Positions 18,225 through 28,085 are shown, numbered from the stretch's first letter. The stretch: 35,727 nt of DNA from Pseudovibrio sp. Ad37 (GCF_001623075.1 NZ_LMCF01000064.1:1-35727); one strand, 5' to 3'. Made by a program: numbers and translations. The notes: a model not told the origin generated them from the letters alone.

Positions 18225-19279
18225 GAAATATTGTTTATTCGCTAAGGGTTTCAGAGATTATCACTGAAACAAAGCACGCGAAAACCATCCGATTTGACGT
18301 CCCTGCAGAGCTGAAGGAAGAGTTTTTCTGGAAGCCAGGACAACACATCACGATTGAGCTGGATGTAAACGGCGAGAGAGTGCGTCGTCCCTTCACTATT
18401 TCAGCGACCCCCAGTCACGGTAACGCGTTACAGATCACGGTCAAATCCAATCCAGATGGCATTGTCTCCAAGTTCCTCTGCACAAAGGTGAAGGTAGGTC
18501 ATCAGCTAAATGTGATGCCACCCTTCGGAGGTTTCACGCTTGAGCCTTTAAAAGACCGGCAAAGAACGCTCTACTTCTTTGCCGGTGGCAGCGGAATTAC
18601 GCCGGCTGTCGCAATGATTGAAGCTGCATTGGAAAGAGAACCACGTTCAAAACTGTTTTTGCTCTATGCGAACCGGACAGCTGATGACATCATCTTTAAG
18701 GAACAATTGGAGCTGTTGGCAGAGCGCTTCCCGTCTCAGTTGGAAGTCAGGCATATTCTATCCAAACCATCCTTGTGGTCTATGTTCTCACCATGGAAAT
18801 CTGGCCGGATAACCAAAGATGTGGCCTTGGAGTATTTGTCTGAATGCCGACCGGTTGCTCAGGATACGCAATACTTTATTTGCGGTCCCGGTACTATGAA
18901 CGCAGATGTGCGCGAGGCTCTTCGAAACTGCGATGTTCCGACAGATCGTATCCATGCGGAGAGTTTTGGCGGGAACCTTGATATGCCAAAAGACGTGGCC
19001 AGCGTGCCAGCTCTGCTGAAGCTCGACTATTACGGCGAGGCCATTGAGCTGGAAGTTGCAAAAGGGCAGTCGATTATGAATGCTGTCCGGGCAGCGGGCT
19101 TGGAGCCACCTTATTCCTGCCAGTCAGGAATCTGCGGAACATGCCGGGCGCAGATCAAGAGCGGTGCGGTGAACATGAAGGCCAGAATGGCTTTGGAAGA
19201 CTCTGAAGTCGCCAAAGGGGCAATTCTGACCTGCCAATCTTATGCAAAAACTGCAGAACTATCGATCAGCTTTAAATAG
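18221..19279 (+). CDS. Oxygenase reductase: FAD/NAD(P)H domain plus C-terminal plant-type ferredoxin
   Basis: A 352-residue electron-transfer protein that passes electrons from NAD(P)H through FAD and a [2Fe-2S] centre to the Rieske oxygenase. Order: FAD-binding barrel with RRPFTIS (about 55-61), NAD(P) domain starting GGSGITP (about 122-128) and ending in the FICGPGTMN segment, then a ferredoxin domain with Cys300, Cys305, Cys308 and Cys338 (CxxxxCxxC...C). This is the GbcB/CntB/PaaE-like arrangement. I choose GTG 18221, which overlaps the oxygenase stop as GTGA, with GGTGGAG upstream; ATG 18203 is an alternative adding six residues. It is the last gene of the operon, and the convergent lipoprotein gene begins one base past its stop. 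Confidence 0.92.
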   Translation: MRNIVYSLRVSEIITETKHAKTIRFDVPAELKEEFFWKPGQHITIELDVNGERVRRPFTISATPSHGNALQITVKSNPDGIVSKFLCTKVKVGHQLNVMPPFGGFTLEPLKDRQRTLYFFAGGSGITPAVAMIEAALEREPRSKLFLLYANRTADDIIFKEQLELLAERFPSQLEVRHILSKPSLWSMFSPWKSGRITKDVALEYLSECRPVAQDTQYFICGPGTMNADVREALRNCDVPTDRIHAESFGGNLDMPKDVASVPALLKLDYYGEAIELEVAKGQSIMNAVRAAGLEPPYSCQSGICGTCRAQIKSGAVNMKARMALEDSEVAKGAILTCQSYAKTAELSISFK

Positions 19280-19280
19280 G

Positions 19281-19664
19281 TCAAGATCCGAACAATTTGG
19301 CGAAGAAGCCTTTTTCATATCCAAGCTGGCAACGGGATGTGATGATCTGGTCTAAGACACCGTTCATCAGATAGAGGAATGCTTCGCACTCGCTCTGAGT
19401 TGTGAAGCAAGCCTCGGTTGAGACGTTATAGGGCTGATTATCACTCAAAACGCGCCCACCAACATTTGCTTGCCAGATATTGGACGCGCCATGTTCAGCA
19501 GTCGCAATGGAACAATCATACTGAGTGCCTTTCACGCGCGGCATGATTGGCCCTGTACGAGGTATCAGTTGTCGTTCCAGATAATTGGTGCTTGGTGGTT
19601 GACTGCAGCTGACCAGAAACAGAGACGCCGCTGCAAAGCAGGCGAGTGGGGCAATTGTCTTCAT
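19281..19664 (-). CDS. Small lipoprotein with four conserved cysteines (paralog of the next gene)
   Basis: A 127-residue exported protein. It has a signal sequence with lipobox LVSC (lipidated Cys20), so it should be attached to a membrane facing the periplasm. The mature part has Cys51, Cys86, Cys93 and Cys112, probably two disulfides. It shares with its neighbour the pattern PR-x-x-G-x-QYDC, GA-x-N, ACF-x-T, and CQ-x-GY-x-KG near the end. I know no function for this family. It lies 49 bases downstream of its paralog on the same strand, and its stop is one base from the stop of the convergent reductase gene. Confidence 0.78.
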   Translation of the reverse strand: MKTIAPLACFAAASLFLVSCSQPPSTNYLERQLIPRTGPIMPRVKGTQYDCSIATAEHGASNIWQANVGGRVLSDNQPYNVSTEACFTTQSECEAFLYLMNGVLDQIITSRCQLGYEKGFFAKLFGS

Positions 19665-19713
19665 TTAATCAACGCTTTCGGGCCTTATCGGCCTCTTCTG
19701 TCAAAAGTGTATT

Positions 19714-20079
19714 TTAAAACCAGCCAAAAAGTCCTTTGTAATACCCATGCTGGCAACTGGCACTGCGCGTAAGCTCCAAATACCCACGCATGAAATTCAG
19801 ATAAGCCTGACACTTCTTCATTGTCCGAAAACAGGCAACGCTGGAGATATTGCGGCTGGGATCGCTGAAGTACCCGGTCACAAACGCCTGATAAACATTC
19901 TCCGCCCCGTCCTCTTTCACCCTGATCCGACAATCATACTGCGACCCATAAATCCGCGGCGCCGACCGCAAGTCTTTCGGGATCAGATGATTGAACGGAT
20001 AAAGCTTATTGTTGACCTGAGCGACTGTAGACGCAGGAAGCATAAAGATAAGAAGCAAGATAACCAGAATGGCACGCAC
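19714..20079 (-). CDS. Small secreted protein with four conserved cysteines (paralog of the lipoprotein)
   Basis: A 121-residue protein with a Sec signal peptide (MRAILVILLLIFMLPASTVA, cleavage likely after Ala20) and no lipobox, so it should be free in the periplasm or exported. Cys50, Cys83, Cys90 and Cys109 match those of the neighbouring lipoprotein, with spacings 33/7/19 here and 35/7/19 there. It has GSQYDCRIRVKEDGAENVYQ and ends CQHGYYKGLFGWF. The start is GTG with GGAA six bases upstream. It is probably cotranscribed with the lipoprotein gene as a tandem duplication. Function unknown; disulfide-stabilised binding or envelope roles are guesses. Confidence 0.72.
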   Translation of the reverse strand: MRAILVILLLIFMLPASTVAQVNNKLYPFNHLIPKDLRSAPRIYGSQYDCRIRVKEDGAENVYQAFVTGYFSDPSRNISSVACFRTMKKCQAYLNFMRGYLELTRSASCQHGYYKGLFGWF

Positions 20080-20246
20080 AGGATGTTCCAGACTTTTTTG
20101 TTGTTTATGTCTTTAACATTGAGCGCCAAGAGGAGTTAAAGCTCCTCATTCGACCAAATAATCTTAGTCCTATGTTGGTTCCAGTATTCTTAACGGAGTT
20201 TTTGAACTGAGAATAAGGTTAAGGCAAACTTGCAGCTATATTAATT

Positions 20247-20276
20247 AAAAAAGGCGCCCGTTTGAGGCGCCTTTTT
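20247..20276 (-). terminator. Terminator of the oligopeptidase B gene (bidirectional)
   Basis: GGCGCC-CGTTTGA-GGCGCC flanked by A6 and T5, so either strand gives a stem followed by a U-run. It lies 22 bases past the ptrB stop. Confidence 0.88.
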
Positions 20277-20297
20277 ACATCACTTGGTGAAGTTAGG

Positions 20298-22391
20298 TTA
20301 GGCCTTGCCGGTCTGCTTTAAGGCAAAGGCGTAGACCAAGGCGACCTCTTTCAAGCGATCGAAACGACCAGATGCGCCGCCGTGGCCGGCATCCATGTTG
20401 GTGCGCAGCATCACCAGGCTATCATTAGCCTTCTTCTCACGCAGTGTTGCAACCCACTTGGCAGGCTCCCAATAGGTAACGCGCGGATCAGTCAGGCCGC
20501 CAAGCGCGAAGATCGCTGGATAGTCTTTCGCTTCCACATTGTCGATGGGAGAATAGGAGGCGATATATCCATATGCGCTCTTATCGCGGATCGGATCACC
20601 CCATTCCGGCCATTCAATCGGGGTCAGCGGCAACGTATCGTCGAGCATGGTGGTTAGCACGTCCACAAATGGCACTTCAGCAATCATTGCAGCAAAAGCC
20701 TCAGGTGCCATGTTTGCACATGCACCCATCAGCATGCCACCGGCTGAGCCGCCGTGGGCAACGATCCTATCGTGAGAGGTGAAGCCCTCGCTAGCCAGGA
20801 ACTTAGAGGCTGCGATGAAGTCATAAAAGGTGTTCTTCTTGAACTCACGACGCCCGTTCTTGTACCAGGCATAGCCTTTGTCTTTGCCACCACGAATGTG
20901 CGCAATCGCATAAACAAATCCGCGATCAACAAGCGACAGGGCATTGGTGGAGAAGCTGGCAGGAATTGAAAGGCCATAGGACCCATAACCGTAAAACAGG
21001 CAAGGAGCACTTCCATCCAGAACTGTCGAGCGTTTATAGAGCAGAGAAACCGGAACCAGTGTGCCATCATGTGAAGGAGCCATCAGGCGGCGCGTAATGT
21101 ACTCAGAAGCATCGTGACCAGATGGCACTTCCTGCCGCTTGCGCAGCGCTCTATCGCGCGTAGCAAGGTCATAGTCATAAACCTCGCTTGGTGTTGTCAT
21201 GGAAGAATACGTGAACCGGATGGTTGTGGTGTTATATTCAAACCCTGAGGCTATACCGAGGCTATAGGCTTCTTCATCAAATTCAATGCTGTGTGAAATA
21301 CCATCGATGAAACGATGGACGACAATGCGTGGCAAGCCATCAACGCGCTCAAGCCACACCATATAATCCTTGTAAACATCGTGCGATAGGATCAGACGGC
21401 CAGGCTTATGAGCAATCAGATCAACCCAGTGCGACTTGCCCGGAAGAGCAAGCTGAGCGACGAGCGGTACGCTGACAATCTTGAAATCTTCAGCCTCGCC
21501 AGCGTTGGTCAGGATCAGCAGGCGGTCACCATTATCTTCAACGGAATACTCCACGCCAGTCTCACGCTTGGCAACCAACGTAGGGGCTGCCAAAGGTTCG
21601 TCTGCAGGAATAAGCCAAACCTCTGTGGTTTCATGGTCGCCTGAACCAACACAAATGAAGCGTCCGGATTGTGTTCTGCCAAGCCCAACAAAGAAGCTTG
21701 TATCCTGTTCTTCATAAACAAGAACGTCTTCAGACGGTGTTGTACCAAGCTTGTGGCGGAAGAGCTTGGAAGGGCGATGGTTTGCGTCTACCTGAACATA
21801 AAACAGATACTGACCATCCGTAGACCAAACGCCGCCTGCACCGGTGTCTGGTATGGTGTCTTCCAGATCCTGTCCTGTTGTCGTGTCACGCACTTTCAGT
21901 GTGTAGTACTCGGAGCCTTTGTCATCATAAGCCCAAGCCAGATACCTATGGTCATCGCTATGAGATGCACCGCCAAATTTGAAGTACGCTTTACCGTCAG
22001 CTTCAAGGTCGCCATCGACAAGAACGAAAGGATCGCTTCCATCACGCTTGCTGCGCACAAATTTGGGGTGTTGGCCACCTTCAACAAACTTCATCGCATA
22101 GGCGTACTCACCATCAGGAGAAGGAACTGAACTGTCGTCTTCTTTGATCCGACCTTTAAGCTCTGCAAAAAGTGCCTTTTGCAGCTCTTCAGTGTCTTCC
22201 ATCTCGTTTTCGGTATAAGCATTTTCTGCTTCAAGGTAGGCACGGATCTCAGGATCAAGCAGAGTGGGGTCTCGCATTACCTCCTGCCAATTATCTGCGC
22301 GCAGCCAGGCATAAGGCTCGTTGCGAGTAAAACCATGATGGCTGGTTTCATGAGTGCGCATCTGCGCGCTTGGTGGAGCTGACTTTTTCAT
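20298..22391 (-). CDS. ptrB: Oligopeptidase B (S9A serine peptidase)
   Basis: A 697-residue prolyl-oligopeptidase-family enzyme that cuts short peptides after Lys or Arg. The N-terminal beta-propeller (about 70-410) restricts access to small substrates. The C-terminal alpha/beta hydrolase domain carries the triad Ser549 (GGSAGG), Asp635 (TDPRV) and His670 (DAGHGGASGR). The motifs GYGSYG and YAIAHIRGG are typical of the family, and the length matches oligopeptidase B. No signal peptide is seen, so it is cytoplasmic or periplasm-independent. It is followed by a strong terminator and preceded by a separate hairpin, so it is a single-gene unit. Confidence 0.94.
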   Translation of the reverse strand: MKKSAPPSAQMRTHETSHHGFTRNEPYAWLRADNWQEVMRDPTLLDPEIRAYLEAENAYTENEMEDTEELQKALFAELKGRIKEDDSSVPSPDGEYAYAMKFVEGGQHPKFVRSKRDGSDPFVLVDGDLEADGKAYFKFGGASHSDDHRYLAWAYDDKGSEYYTLKVRDTTTGQDLEDTIPDTGAGGVWSTDGQYLFYVQVDANHRPSKLFRHKLGTTPSEDVLVYEEQDTSFFVGLGRTQSGRFICVGSGDHETTEVWLIPADEPLAAPTLVAKRETGVEYSVEDNGDRLLILTNAGEAEDFKIVSVPLVAQLALPGKSHWVDLIAHKPGRLILSHDVYKDYMVWLERVDGLPRIVVHRFIDGISHSIEFDEEAYSLGIASGFEYNTTTIRFTYSSMTTPSEVYDYDLATRDRALRKRQEVPSGHDASEYITRRLMAPSHDGTLVPVSLLYKRSTVLDGSAPCLFYGYGSYGLSIPASFSTNALSLVDRGFVYAIAHIRGGKDKGYAWYKNGRREFKKNTFYDFIAASKFLASEGFTSHDRIVAHGGSAGGMLMGACANMAPEAFAAMIAEVPFVDVLTTMLDDTLPLTPIEWPEWGDPIRDKSAYGYIASYSPIDNVEAKDYPAIFALGGLTDPRVTYWEPAKWVATLREKKANDSLVMLRTNMDAGHGGASGRFDRLKEVALVYAFALKQTGKA

Positions 22392-22447
22392 TATACCTGA
22401 CTGAGTTTACGCTTATGATTTTGAAATCTGAATTCTATTCTTCAGCA

Positions 22448-22488
22448 TTTTAATCGGGAACGAGCATAAAGCCAGTTCCCGATTAAAA
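22448..22488 (-). terminator. Fourteen-base perfect hairpin between msrB and ptrB
   Basis: TTTTAATCGGGAAC (22448-22461) and GTTCCCGATTAAAA (22475-22488) are exact complements around a 13-base loop. The A/T flanks make it terminator-like in both directions. It lies about 200 bases past the msrB stop, just after the end of a 64-codon open frame (22490-22684), so it may end a transcript longer than msrB. Confidence 0.7.
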
Positions 22489-22686
22489 CTTATCCCTGAG
22501 AAGATATGCGCTGAATCGAAGGTATAAATTTGAACCTGAAGCTTTTTACACCGATAATTTTCATGCTCATATGTCTTTCGAAGAGAGCAGATAATATTAT
22601 TTCAATGTAATTAGAGTTGTTCTTCCACAGCTTCAAAACGTCGCTCTTTTGCCTCGCGGTAACACCTATCTTGGATTTGATCAAAA

Positions 22687-23094
22687 CTACGTGTCAGGTG
22701 TGAATGTCATCGAAGTACCATTCATGCAGTAGCGAAGTCCTGTTGGTGGTGGGCCGTCAGGGAAAACGTGTCCGAGATGTCCTCCACAACTTGCACAGCA
22801 AATCTCTGTGCGCACCATGCCAAGCGTAGCGTCTTTATGTTCTGTCACAGCATCGGGAGAGACCGCCTCAAAGAAACTTGGCCAGCCGCAACCTGCATCA
22901 AATTTTGTGTCTGATTTGAATAGCTTAGAGCCACATGCTGTGCAGCTGTAGGTGCCTGTTTCAAAGGTATTCCAATAAGGGCCTGTAAAGGCCCGTTCGG
23001 TACCTTTTTCCCTAAGGATACGATATTGCTCAGAGGTCAGTTGTTCCCGCCATTCCGACTCGGTCATGTCCTTAGGTGATTTTTTGTTAAACAT
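22687..23094 (-). CDS. msrB: Peptide-methionine (R)-S-oxide reductase MsrB
   Basis: A 135-residue repair enzyme that reduces the R epimer of methionine sulfoxide in proteins, recycled by thioredoxin. Zinc is held by two CxxC pairs (Cys51/Cys54 and Cys100/Cys103). The catalytic Cys123 sits in [11 protein letters not shown], and Cys69 in CGWPSF is a likely resolving residue. No signal peptide, so cytoplasmic. AAGGA eight bases before ATG supports the start. The 64-codon TTG frame directly after the stop has no recognisable product and no clear ribosome binding site, so I do not annotate it as a gene. Confidence 0.95.
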   Translation of the reverse strand: MFNKKSPKDMTESEWREQLTSEQYRILREKGTERAFTGPYWNTFETGTYSCTACGSKLFKSDTKFDAGCGWPSFFEAVSPDAVTEHKDATLGMVRTEICCASCGGHLGHVFPDGPPPTGLRYCMNGTSMTFTPDT

Positions 23095-23352
23095 GATAGA
23101 AATCCTTATTCACCGGGCTCAATGGTAGGGCCATGTTAAGTTTACCAAGACATAAACAAACAGCCAATGCCTATAAGGCAAGTTACAATTAGGTGAGGTT
23201 AAAGTTTATTGGAACCTGACAAAACTAGAATGTGATGAACTTGCCCTGCATGGGTGGGCAGATTATGTCTTTGGAGTGGTCGGGGGAGCGTGTTTGGCAA
23301 ATTCGACTCGGTCTTATAGGTTAACCACACTAATAAATTTACGGAGTGCTAC

Positions 23353-25701
23353 ATGCCTTTATTCGGTGTCGAGGCAACGTTCTGGGCGTTATTAGGCCCG
23401 TTTGTTGCCGCTGCGCTTAGTCCCTTTCTGGCAAAGACTCTGAAACACAATGCTGCGTGGCTTCTCGCTGTTATTCCTGCATTGGCGTTCCTACAGTTTC
23501 TTTCAATTGTGCCAGGCATTGCCGAGGGGCAAACATTCAAGGCGAGCTTGGAGTGGGTTCCCACCTTCAACGTAAATTTCTCGATTTATCTGGATGGCCT
23601 GTCTGTCTTATTTGCACTTCTGATTTCGGGAATAGGAACGCTCATTACGCTTTATGCAGGTGGATACCTGAAAGGCCATGAGAACCTTGGGCAGTTTCTG
23701 TCCTACCTGTTCCTCTTCATGGGGGCCATGCTGGGTGTTGTTGTTGCTGACAACGTCATCACACTCTTCGTTTACTGGGAGTTGACGTCTATCACGTCCT
23801 TCCTGTTGATCGGGTTTGACCACCTGCGCCGCGCCTCTCGCCGCTCTGCTGTGCAAGCGCTTGTTGTGACAGGCGGCGGTGGTCTGGCTCTGATGGCTGG
23901 TTTGATCTTAGCTGGCTACCAAGGCGGTAGTTTTGAGTTGAGTGAGTTGCTTAATTCTGGTGACGTTTTACGCGAAAGCCCATATTACACCGCGATCTTC
24001 ATCTTGGTGGTGCTGGGCGCTTTCACAAAATCTGCTCAGTTCCCGTTCCATTTCTGGCTTCCAAACGCAATGGAAGCTCCGACACCTGTTTCTGCATACC
24101 TGCACTCTGCCACCATGGTGAAAGCCGGTGTCTATCTGCTCATGCGCATGCATCCGGTTTTGGGAGATACAGAACTCTGGATGACCGTACTTCCGATTTT
24201 TGGCGGCATCACACTGCTCGTCGGCACCATTCTCGGCATTCGGCAGACCGACCTCAAACTTGTTCTGGCCTACACAACTGTTGCGTCTCTTGGCCTGCTG
24301 GTAATGCTGACAGGCACATCCGATCCGGTGGCGATTCAGGGCGCCGTTATATACCTGTTCGCGCACTCACTCTTTAAGGGCTCTTTGTTTATGGTGGTCG
24401 GAACCGTCGACCATGAATCTGGTACACGCGATCTGAACAGAGTAGGGGGCTTGTTCTCACTGATGCCGATCACCGGTACTGCTGCGGTTCTCTCTGCGTT
24501 GTCAATGGCAGGTTTGCCACCTCTGGTCGGCTTTGTTGCGAAAGAAGTTCTTTATGACGGAACATGGCACGCTGTGAACGGCGGGCTTTGGACTGGCTTC
24601 GCCGTACTGGGCAACGCGATGATGTTTGCTCTGGCTGCAACCGTTGCCATTAAACCGTTCTTCGGCGCCAAGGTGAAAACACCAAAAGTTGCTCATGAAG
24701 GAACAGTCCTACTTGTTGCAGGATCAATCACTCTTGCGGTTCTGGGCTTGGCAGCCGGTGCATTCATCGCATCAGTTGGCCATCAGCTCTTGTCACCAAT
24801 GACTTCTGCAATTCTGGGAACACCATTTGATGAAGAGTTGCATCTGTTCCCCACATACCTGTCACCAGCGCTTTACCTGTCTTTGGCGACAATTGCCCTT
24901 GGTATTATCATCTTCATGTACATGGATAAGCTCCGTGTGATTGTTGCAGATGCTCTGCGCACCATTGGGTGGGGACCGGATAAGGGCTTCGACCAGGTCC
25001 TGGAAGTTATCATTCGTTTTGCAACCGCGCTGACACAAACAGTTCAAACTGGCAGTATGGTCACCTATATGCGCGCCACGTTTACCGTAATCGCGCTGGT
25101 GCTGTTTGTACCAATGATCCTCACAGGCAATTGGCCAAAGCTGCAAGGTATAGGCAGTTTCTACGCTTATGAGTGGTTTATTGCCGCGATTGCAGTGATT
25201 GGCGTTTATGCCGTGTTGACAGCACGCTACCGAGTAACGGCGATTGTCTTGCTTGGTATTCAAGGCTTTGCAGTGGCACTGATCTACCTGCTTTTTGGAG
25301 CGCCGGATCTGGCCTTCACGCAGTTTATGGTTGAGACACTCTCGGTTGTGATCCTTGCATTGGTAATGACCCGCCTGAATCTGAAGCCAACCGATGCCCG
25401 GTCATCGCGTGGCAAGGTATTTGATATCAGCCTGTCAGTGCTTTGTGGTGCAGGTATCAGCATGTTGCTGATGTCCATTATTCAACTGCCGTTTGACCCA
25501 ACACTCTCTGAGTTCTTCACACAGTACAGTCGGACGATTGCGCACGGTCGGAACATCGTGAACGTTATTCTCGTTGATTTCCGCGGCTTCGATACGATCG
25601 GAGAGATCTCCGTTGTGATGGTAACGGGTCTGGCGGTCCTTGCACTTATCCGAGTGCGACCTAAATCAAACGGAAACTCGAACTCGGAGAAAAATCGCTA
25701 A
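23353..25701 (+). CDS. mrpA: Mrp Na+/H+ antiporter subunit A
   Basis: A 782-residue integral membrane subunit, homologous to NuoL of complex I. The core has Glu143 ([10 protein letters not shown]), Lys226 ([20 protein letters not shown]) and later K-rich helices of the proton path. The C-terminal third carries the extra helices specific to MrpA (DUF4040-type, around [19 protein letters not shown], and a MbhE-like end). With subunits B to G it forms the secondary antiporter exporting Na+ (or K+) for protons, for alkali and salt tolerance. MrpA and MrpB are separate here (group 1-like order). ACGGAG upstream supports the start. It overlaps mrpB by one base (TAATG). Confidence 0.96.
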   Translation: MPLFGVEATFWALLGPFVAAALSPFLAKTLKHNAAWLLAVIPALAFLQFLSIVPGIAEGQTFKASLEWVPTFNVNFSIYLDGLSVLFALLISGIGTLITLYAGGYLKGHENLGQFLSYLFLFMGAMLGVVVADNVITLFVYWELTSITSFLLIGFDHLRRASRRSAVQALVVTGGGGLALMAGLILAGYQGGSFELSELLNSGDVLRESPYYTAIFILVVLGAFTKSAQFPFHFWLPNAMEAPTPVSAYLHSATMVKAGVYLLMRMHPVLGDTELWMTVLPIFGGITLLVGTILGIRQTDLKLVLAYTTVASLGLLVMLTGTSDPVAIQGAVIYLFAHSLFKGSLFMVVGTVDHESGTRDLNRVGGLFSLMPITGTAAVLSALSMAGLPPLVGFVAKEVLYDGTWHAVNGGLWTGFAVLGNAMMFALAATVAIKPFFGAKVKTPKVAHEGTVLLVAGSITLAVLGLAAGAFIASVGHQLLSPMTSAILGTPFDEELHLFPTYLSPALYLSLATIALGIIIFMYMDKLRVIVADALRTIGWGPDKGFDQVLEVIIRFATALTQTVQTGSMVTYMRATFTVIALVLFVPMILTGNWPKLQGIGSFYAYEWFIAAIAVIGVYAVLTARYRVTAIVLLGIQGFAVALIYLLFGAPDLAFTQFMVETLSVVILALVMTRLNLKPTDARSSRGKVFDISLSVLCGAGISMLLMSIIQLPFDPTLSEFFTQYSRTIAHGRNIVNVILVDFRGFDTIGEISVVMVTGLAVLALIRVRPKSNGNSNSEKNR

Positions 25702-26117
25702 TGAATACGCTTATATTCAGAACGGTCGCTCCGTATCTCTCTGCTCTGATGATGCTTTTTTCCGTCTTCGTATTGCTCCGTGGGCACAACGAGCCTGGTG
25801 GAGGTTTCATCGGCGGGCTGATTGCCGTTTCTGCCTTTGCAATTTATGGCATTGCTTGCGGTGTCTCTGCTGTTCGCCGGGCAATGAAGTTCCATCCTAT
25901 GTCCATTGCTGCGTCAGGCCTGCTCCTCGCGGTTGTCTCTGTGTTGCCGAGCCTGTTCTTCAGTCAACCAGCAATGACAAGTCAGTGGCTTGCTCTCCCG
26001 TTTTTGGGCACGGTGATTGACCTGTCAACACCGCTGTTCTTTGATATTGGAGTGTATCTGGTGGTGGTAGGAGCGATTTCTTCGATCGCTCTTTCTCTGG
26101 AAGAAAGGGCAGACTAA
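25701..26117 (+). CDS. mrpB: Mrp Na+/H+ antiporter subunit B
   Basis: A 138-residue membrane protein with four hydrophobic helices. The motif [15 protein letters not shown] (about 27-41) is the MnhB/MrpB hallmark. It is required for the antiporter complex although its transport role is less clear than that of A and D. It starts in the stop codon of mrpA and ends in the start codon of mrpC (TAATG both times), so translation is tightly coupled. Confidence 0.95.
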   Translation: MNTLIFRTVAPYLSALMMLFSVFVLLRGHNEPGGGFIGGLIAVSAFAIYGIACGVSAVRRAMKFHPMSIAASGLLLAVVSVLPSLFFSQPAMTSQWLALPFLGTVIDLSTPLFFDIGVYLVVVGAISSIALSLEERAD

Positions 26118-26494
26118 TGGAAACGCTTTTCTCTGTTCTGGTCGGGATCCTTTTTGCTGGTTCCATTTATCTGCTACTATCTCGCAAACTCGTGCGGATC
26201 CTGTTGGGCATTGCCATTCTTGGGAATGCCGTGAACCTCTTGATCTTCACAGCAGGACGTCTCACACGTGATGTACCGCCAATCATTCCGCTTAAGAGCT
26301 ATCTCCCAGTAGAAGCAACAGCGAACCCTCTGCCTCAGGCATTGGTGCTGACCGCAATTGTGATCTCGTTCTCCTTCCTGGCATTCTTCCTGGTCCTTGG
26401 CTACCGGGCCTATCAGGAACTGGGAACGGATGACTTGCTTGATATGCGCGTCGCAGAACCTAAAGAACATTCTGAACCGCCGCTGGGGTACTAA
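26117..26494 (+). CDS. mrpC: Mrp Na+/H+ antiporter subunit C
   Basis: A 125-residue NuoK-like subunit with three helices. LVRILLGIAILGNAVNLLIF (26-45) and PLPQALVLTAIVISFSFLAF (about 72-91) are the conserved MrpC/NuoK core segments. The tail after the last helix is charged and cytoplasmic. It lies one base into mrpB and four bases before mrpD. Confidence 0.95.
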   Translation: METLFSVLVGILFAGSIYLLLSRKLVRILLGIAILGNAVNLLIFTAGRLTRDVPPIIPLKSYLPVEATANPLPQALVLTAIVISFSFLAFFLVLGYRAYQELGTDDLLDMRVAEPKEHSEPPLGY

Positions 26495-26498
26495 GTAG

Positions 26499-28085
26499 AT
26501 GGCTGCAACGAAGACTACAGTTGATATTACAGCGGCAATGGTGACGGAAGCCGTGCCTCTTGCAGACTGGCTTTTGGTTGCTCCTGTCCTGCTCACTATG
26601 GCAGGCGGTGCAATTTCAATTATTTTCCGCAAGAAGTCGGCGACTCAGCCTTGGATCGCGATCACAACAATCGCATTGGTGATCCTTTCAAACATTGGCT
26701 TGCTTAACCACGTCCTCACCAACGGTGTCGTGACAATGGTGATGGGCAGTTGGCTCCCGCCATTCGGTATCGCTTTTACGGCTGACCCACTTGGCGCGTT
26801 GCTGGCGCTGACAGCCTCTGTAGCAACCATGTGTGTTGCCGTCTTCGCAATGAACTCAATTGCCGAAAACGAACGGCGTTACGGTTTTTATCCATTTCTT
26901 CTGATGCTGCTCTGCGGTGTCACTGGATCATTTCTAACGGGTGACATCTTCAACCTTTATGTTTGGTTTGAAGTCCTGTTGATCTCATCCTTCGGTATGC
27001 AGATCCTCGGAAATGAAAAGGTGCAGATCGATGGTGCCGTAAAATATGCAGTGCTGAACCTGATTGCGACAACGCTGTTCCTTGCAGCAACTGGCTTGCT
27101 TTACGGGCTGGTTGGTACGCTGAACATGGCGGATATCGCTGGCAAGCTGAAAGCCTTTGATAATTCGGGTCCAATGCTTGGCTTAGCGACCCTTTACTTC
27201 CTCGCATTTGCTATGAAAGCAGCGGCATTCCCGGTCAACTTCTGGCTTCCGGCTTCTTATCACACGCCACGCTTGGTAGTGGCCGCAATCTTTGCAGGTT
27301 TGCTCACCAAAGTCGGTGTTTATGCGCTGCTCAGAGTGATGCTTCTGCTGATGCCTGAAGGTCGTGACTGGCTCGCCTCACTAATCGGAATAGTCGCAAT
27401 CGCAACGATGCTGACCGGCTCGCTTGGTGCGCTGGCTCAAACAGATATCCGACGCCTGATGGCTTATCTCGTTATCGCCGGCATCGGTGCCATGATGGCA
27501 GGTATCGCGGTTGGCAATGAAGTTGCTGTATCTGGCGCAATCTTCTACTCCATGCACTCCGTTCTCATTATGACTGCGCTTTACCTTCTGGTCGCCTTTA
27601 TGTTCCAGATGAGCGGCACATTTTCCTTACGTGAAATTGGTGGTCTCTATATCCGCACGCCTTTGGGGGCCGGAATTGGCTTGATCCTCTTGCTTGCAGT
27701 GGCAGGCTTGCCACCTTTTTCTGGTTTTTGGGCTAAATTGCTCCTCGTAGCAGGTGCGTTAGAAGCTGGTCGTGGCTGGGTTGCAGCAGGTATTTTGGTC
27801 TCAGGACTGTTTACGACCATCGCTGTAGGACGTCTCTGGATCTTCGCATTCTGGCGAGGTGGCAACGAACACACGGTAGATGGCATTCAAGCTCTTCCCA
27901 TTGCCAGAAGCTCCGATGCAGCTGACATTTCGTGGAGTATCTGGCTACCGCTCATCATACTGACGGCACTGATCTTCGTAATTGGAATCTTACCGGAAAC
28001 CATGATGTCCATAACTGAAAATGGAGCAAAAACGCTGATTGATCCGACAGCCTATATCGGTTCCGTGTTTGGAGGTATCCGATGA
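26499..28085 (+). CDS. mrpD: Mrp Na+/H+ antiporter subunit D
   Basis: A 528-residue NuoM/NuoN-like subunit with about fourteen helices. Glu158 (NLYVWFEVLLISSFG) matches the essential glutamate of MrpD. AMKAAAFPVNFWLPASYHTP holds the lysine of the broken helix, followed by LLTKVGVYALLRV. Together with MrpA it forms the proton/cation translocating part. It is somewhat long at the N-terminus (about 20 polar residues before the first helix). Its end overlaps mrpE by four bases (ATGA). Confidence 0.95.
   Translation: MAATKTTVDITAAMVTEAVPLADWLLVAPVLLTMAGGAISIIFRKKSATQPWIAITTIALVILSNIGLLNHVLTNGVVTMVMGSWLPPFGIAFTADPLGALLALTASVATMCVAVFAMNSIAENERRYGFYPFLLMLLCGVTGSFLTGDIFNLYVWFEVLLISSFGMQILGNEKVQIDGAVKYAVLNLIATTLFLAATGLLYGLVGTLNMADIAGKLKAFDNSGPMLGLATLYFLAFAMKAAAFPVNFWLPASYHTPRLVVAAIFAGLLTKVGVYALLRVMLLLMPEGRDWLASLIGIVAIATMLTGSLGALAQTDIRRLMAYLVIAGIGAMMAGIAVGNEVAVSGAIFYSMHSVLIMTALYLLVAFMFQMSGTFSLREIGGLYIRTPLGAGIGLILLLAVAGLPPFSGFWAKLLLVAGALEAGRGWVAAGILVSGLFTTIAVGRLWIFAFWRGGNEHTVDGIQALPIARSSDAADISWSIWLPLIILTALIFVIGILPETMMSITENGAKTLIDPTAYIGSVFGGIR

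Noticed and set aside
22490-22684. A 64-codon TTG-start frame after msrB as a gene
   Set aside because: No ribosome binding site or recognisable product. It is kept only as a question in the findings because of its fit with the hairpin.
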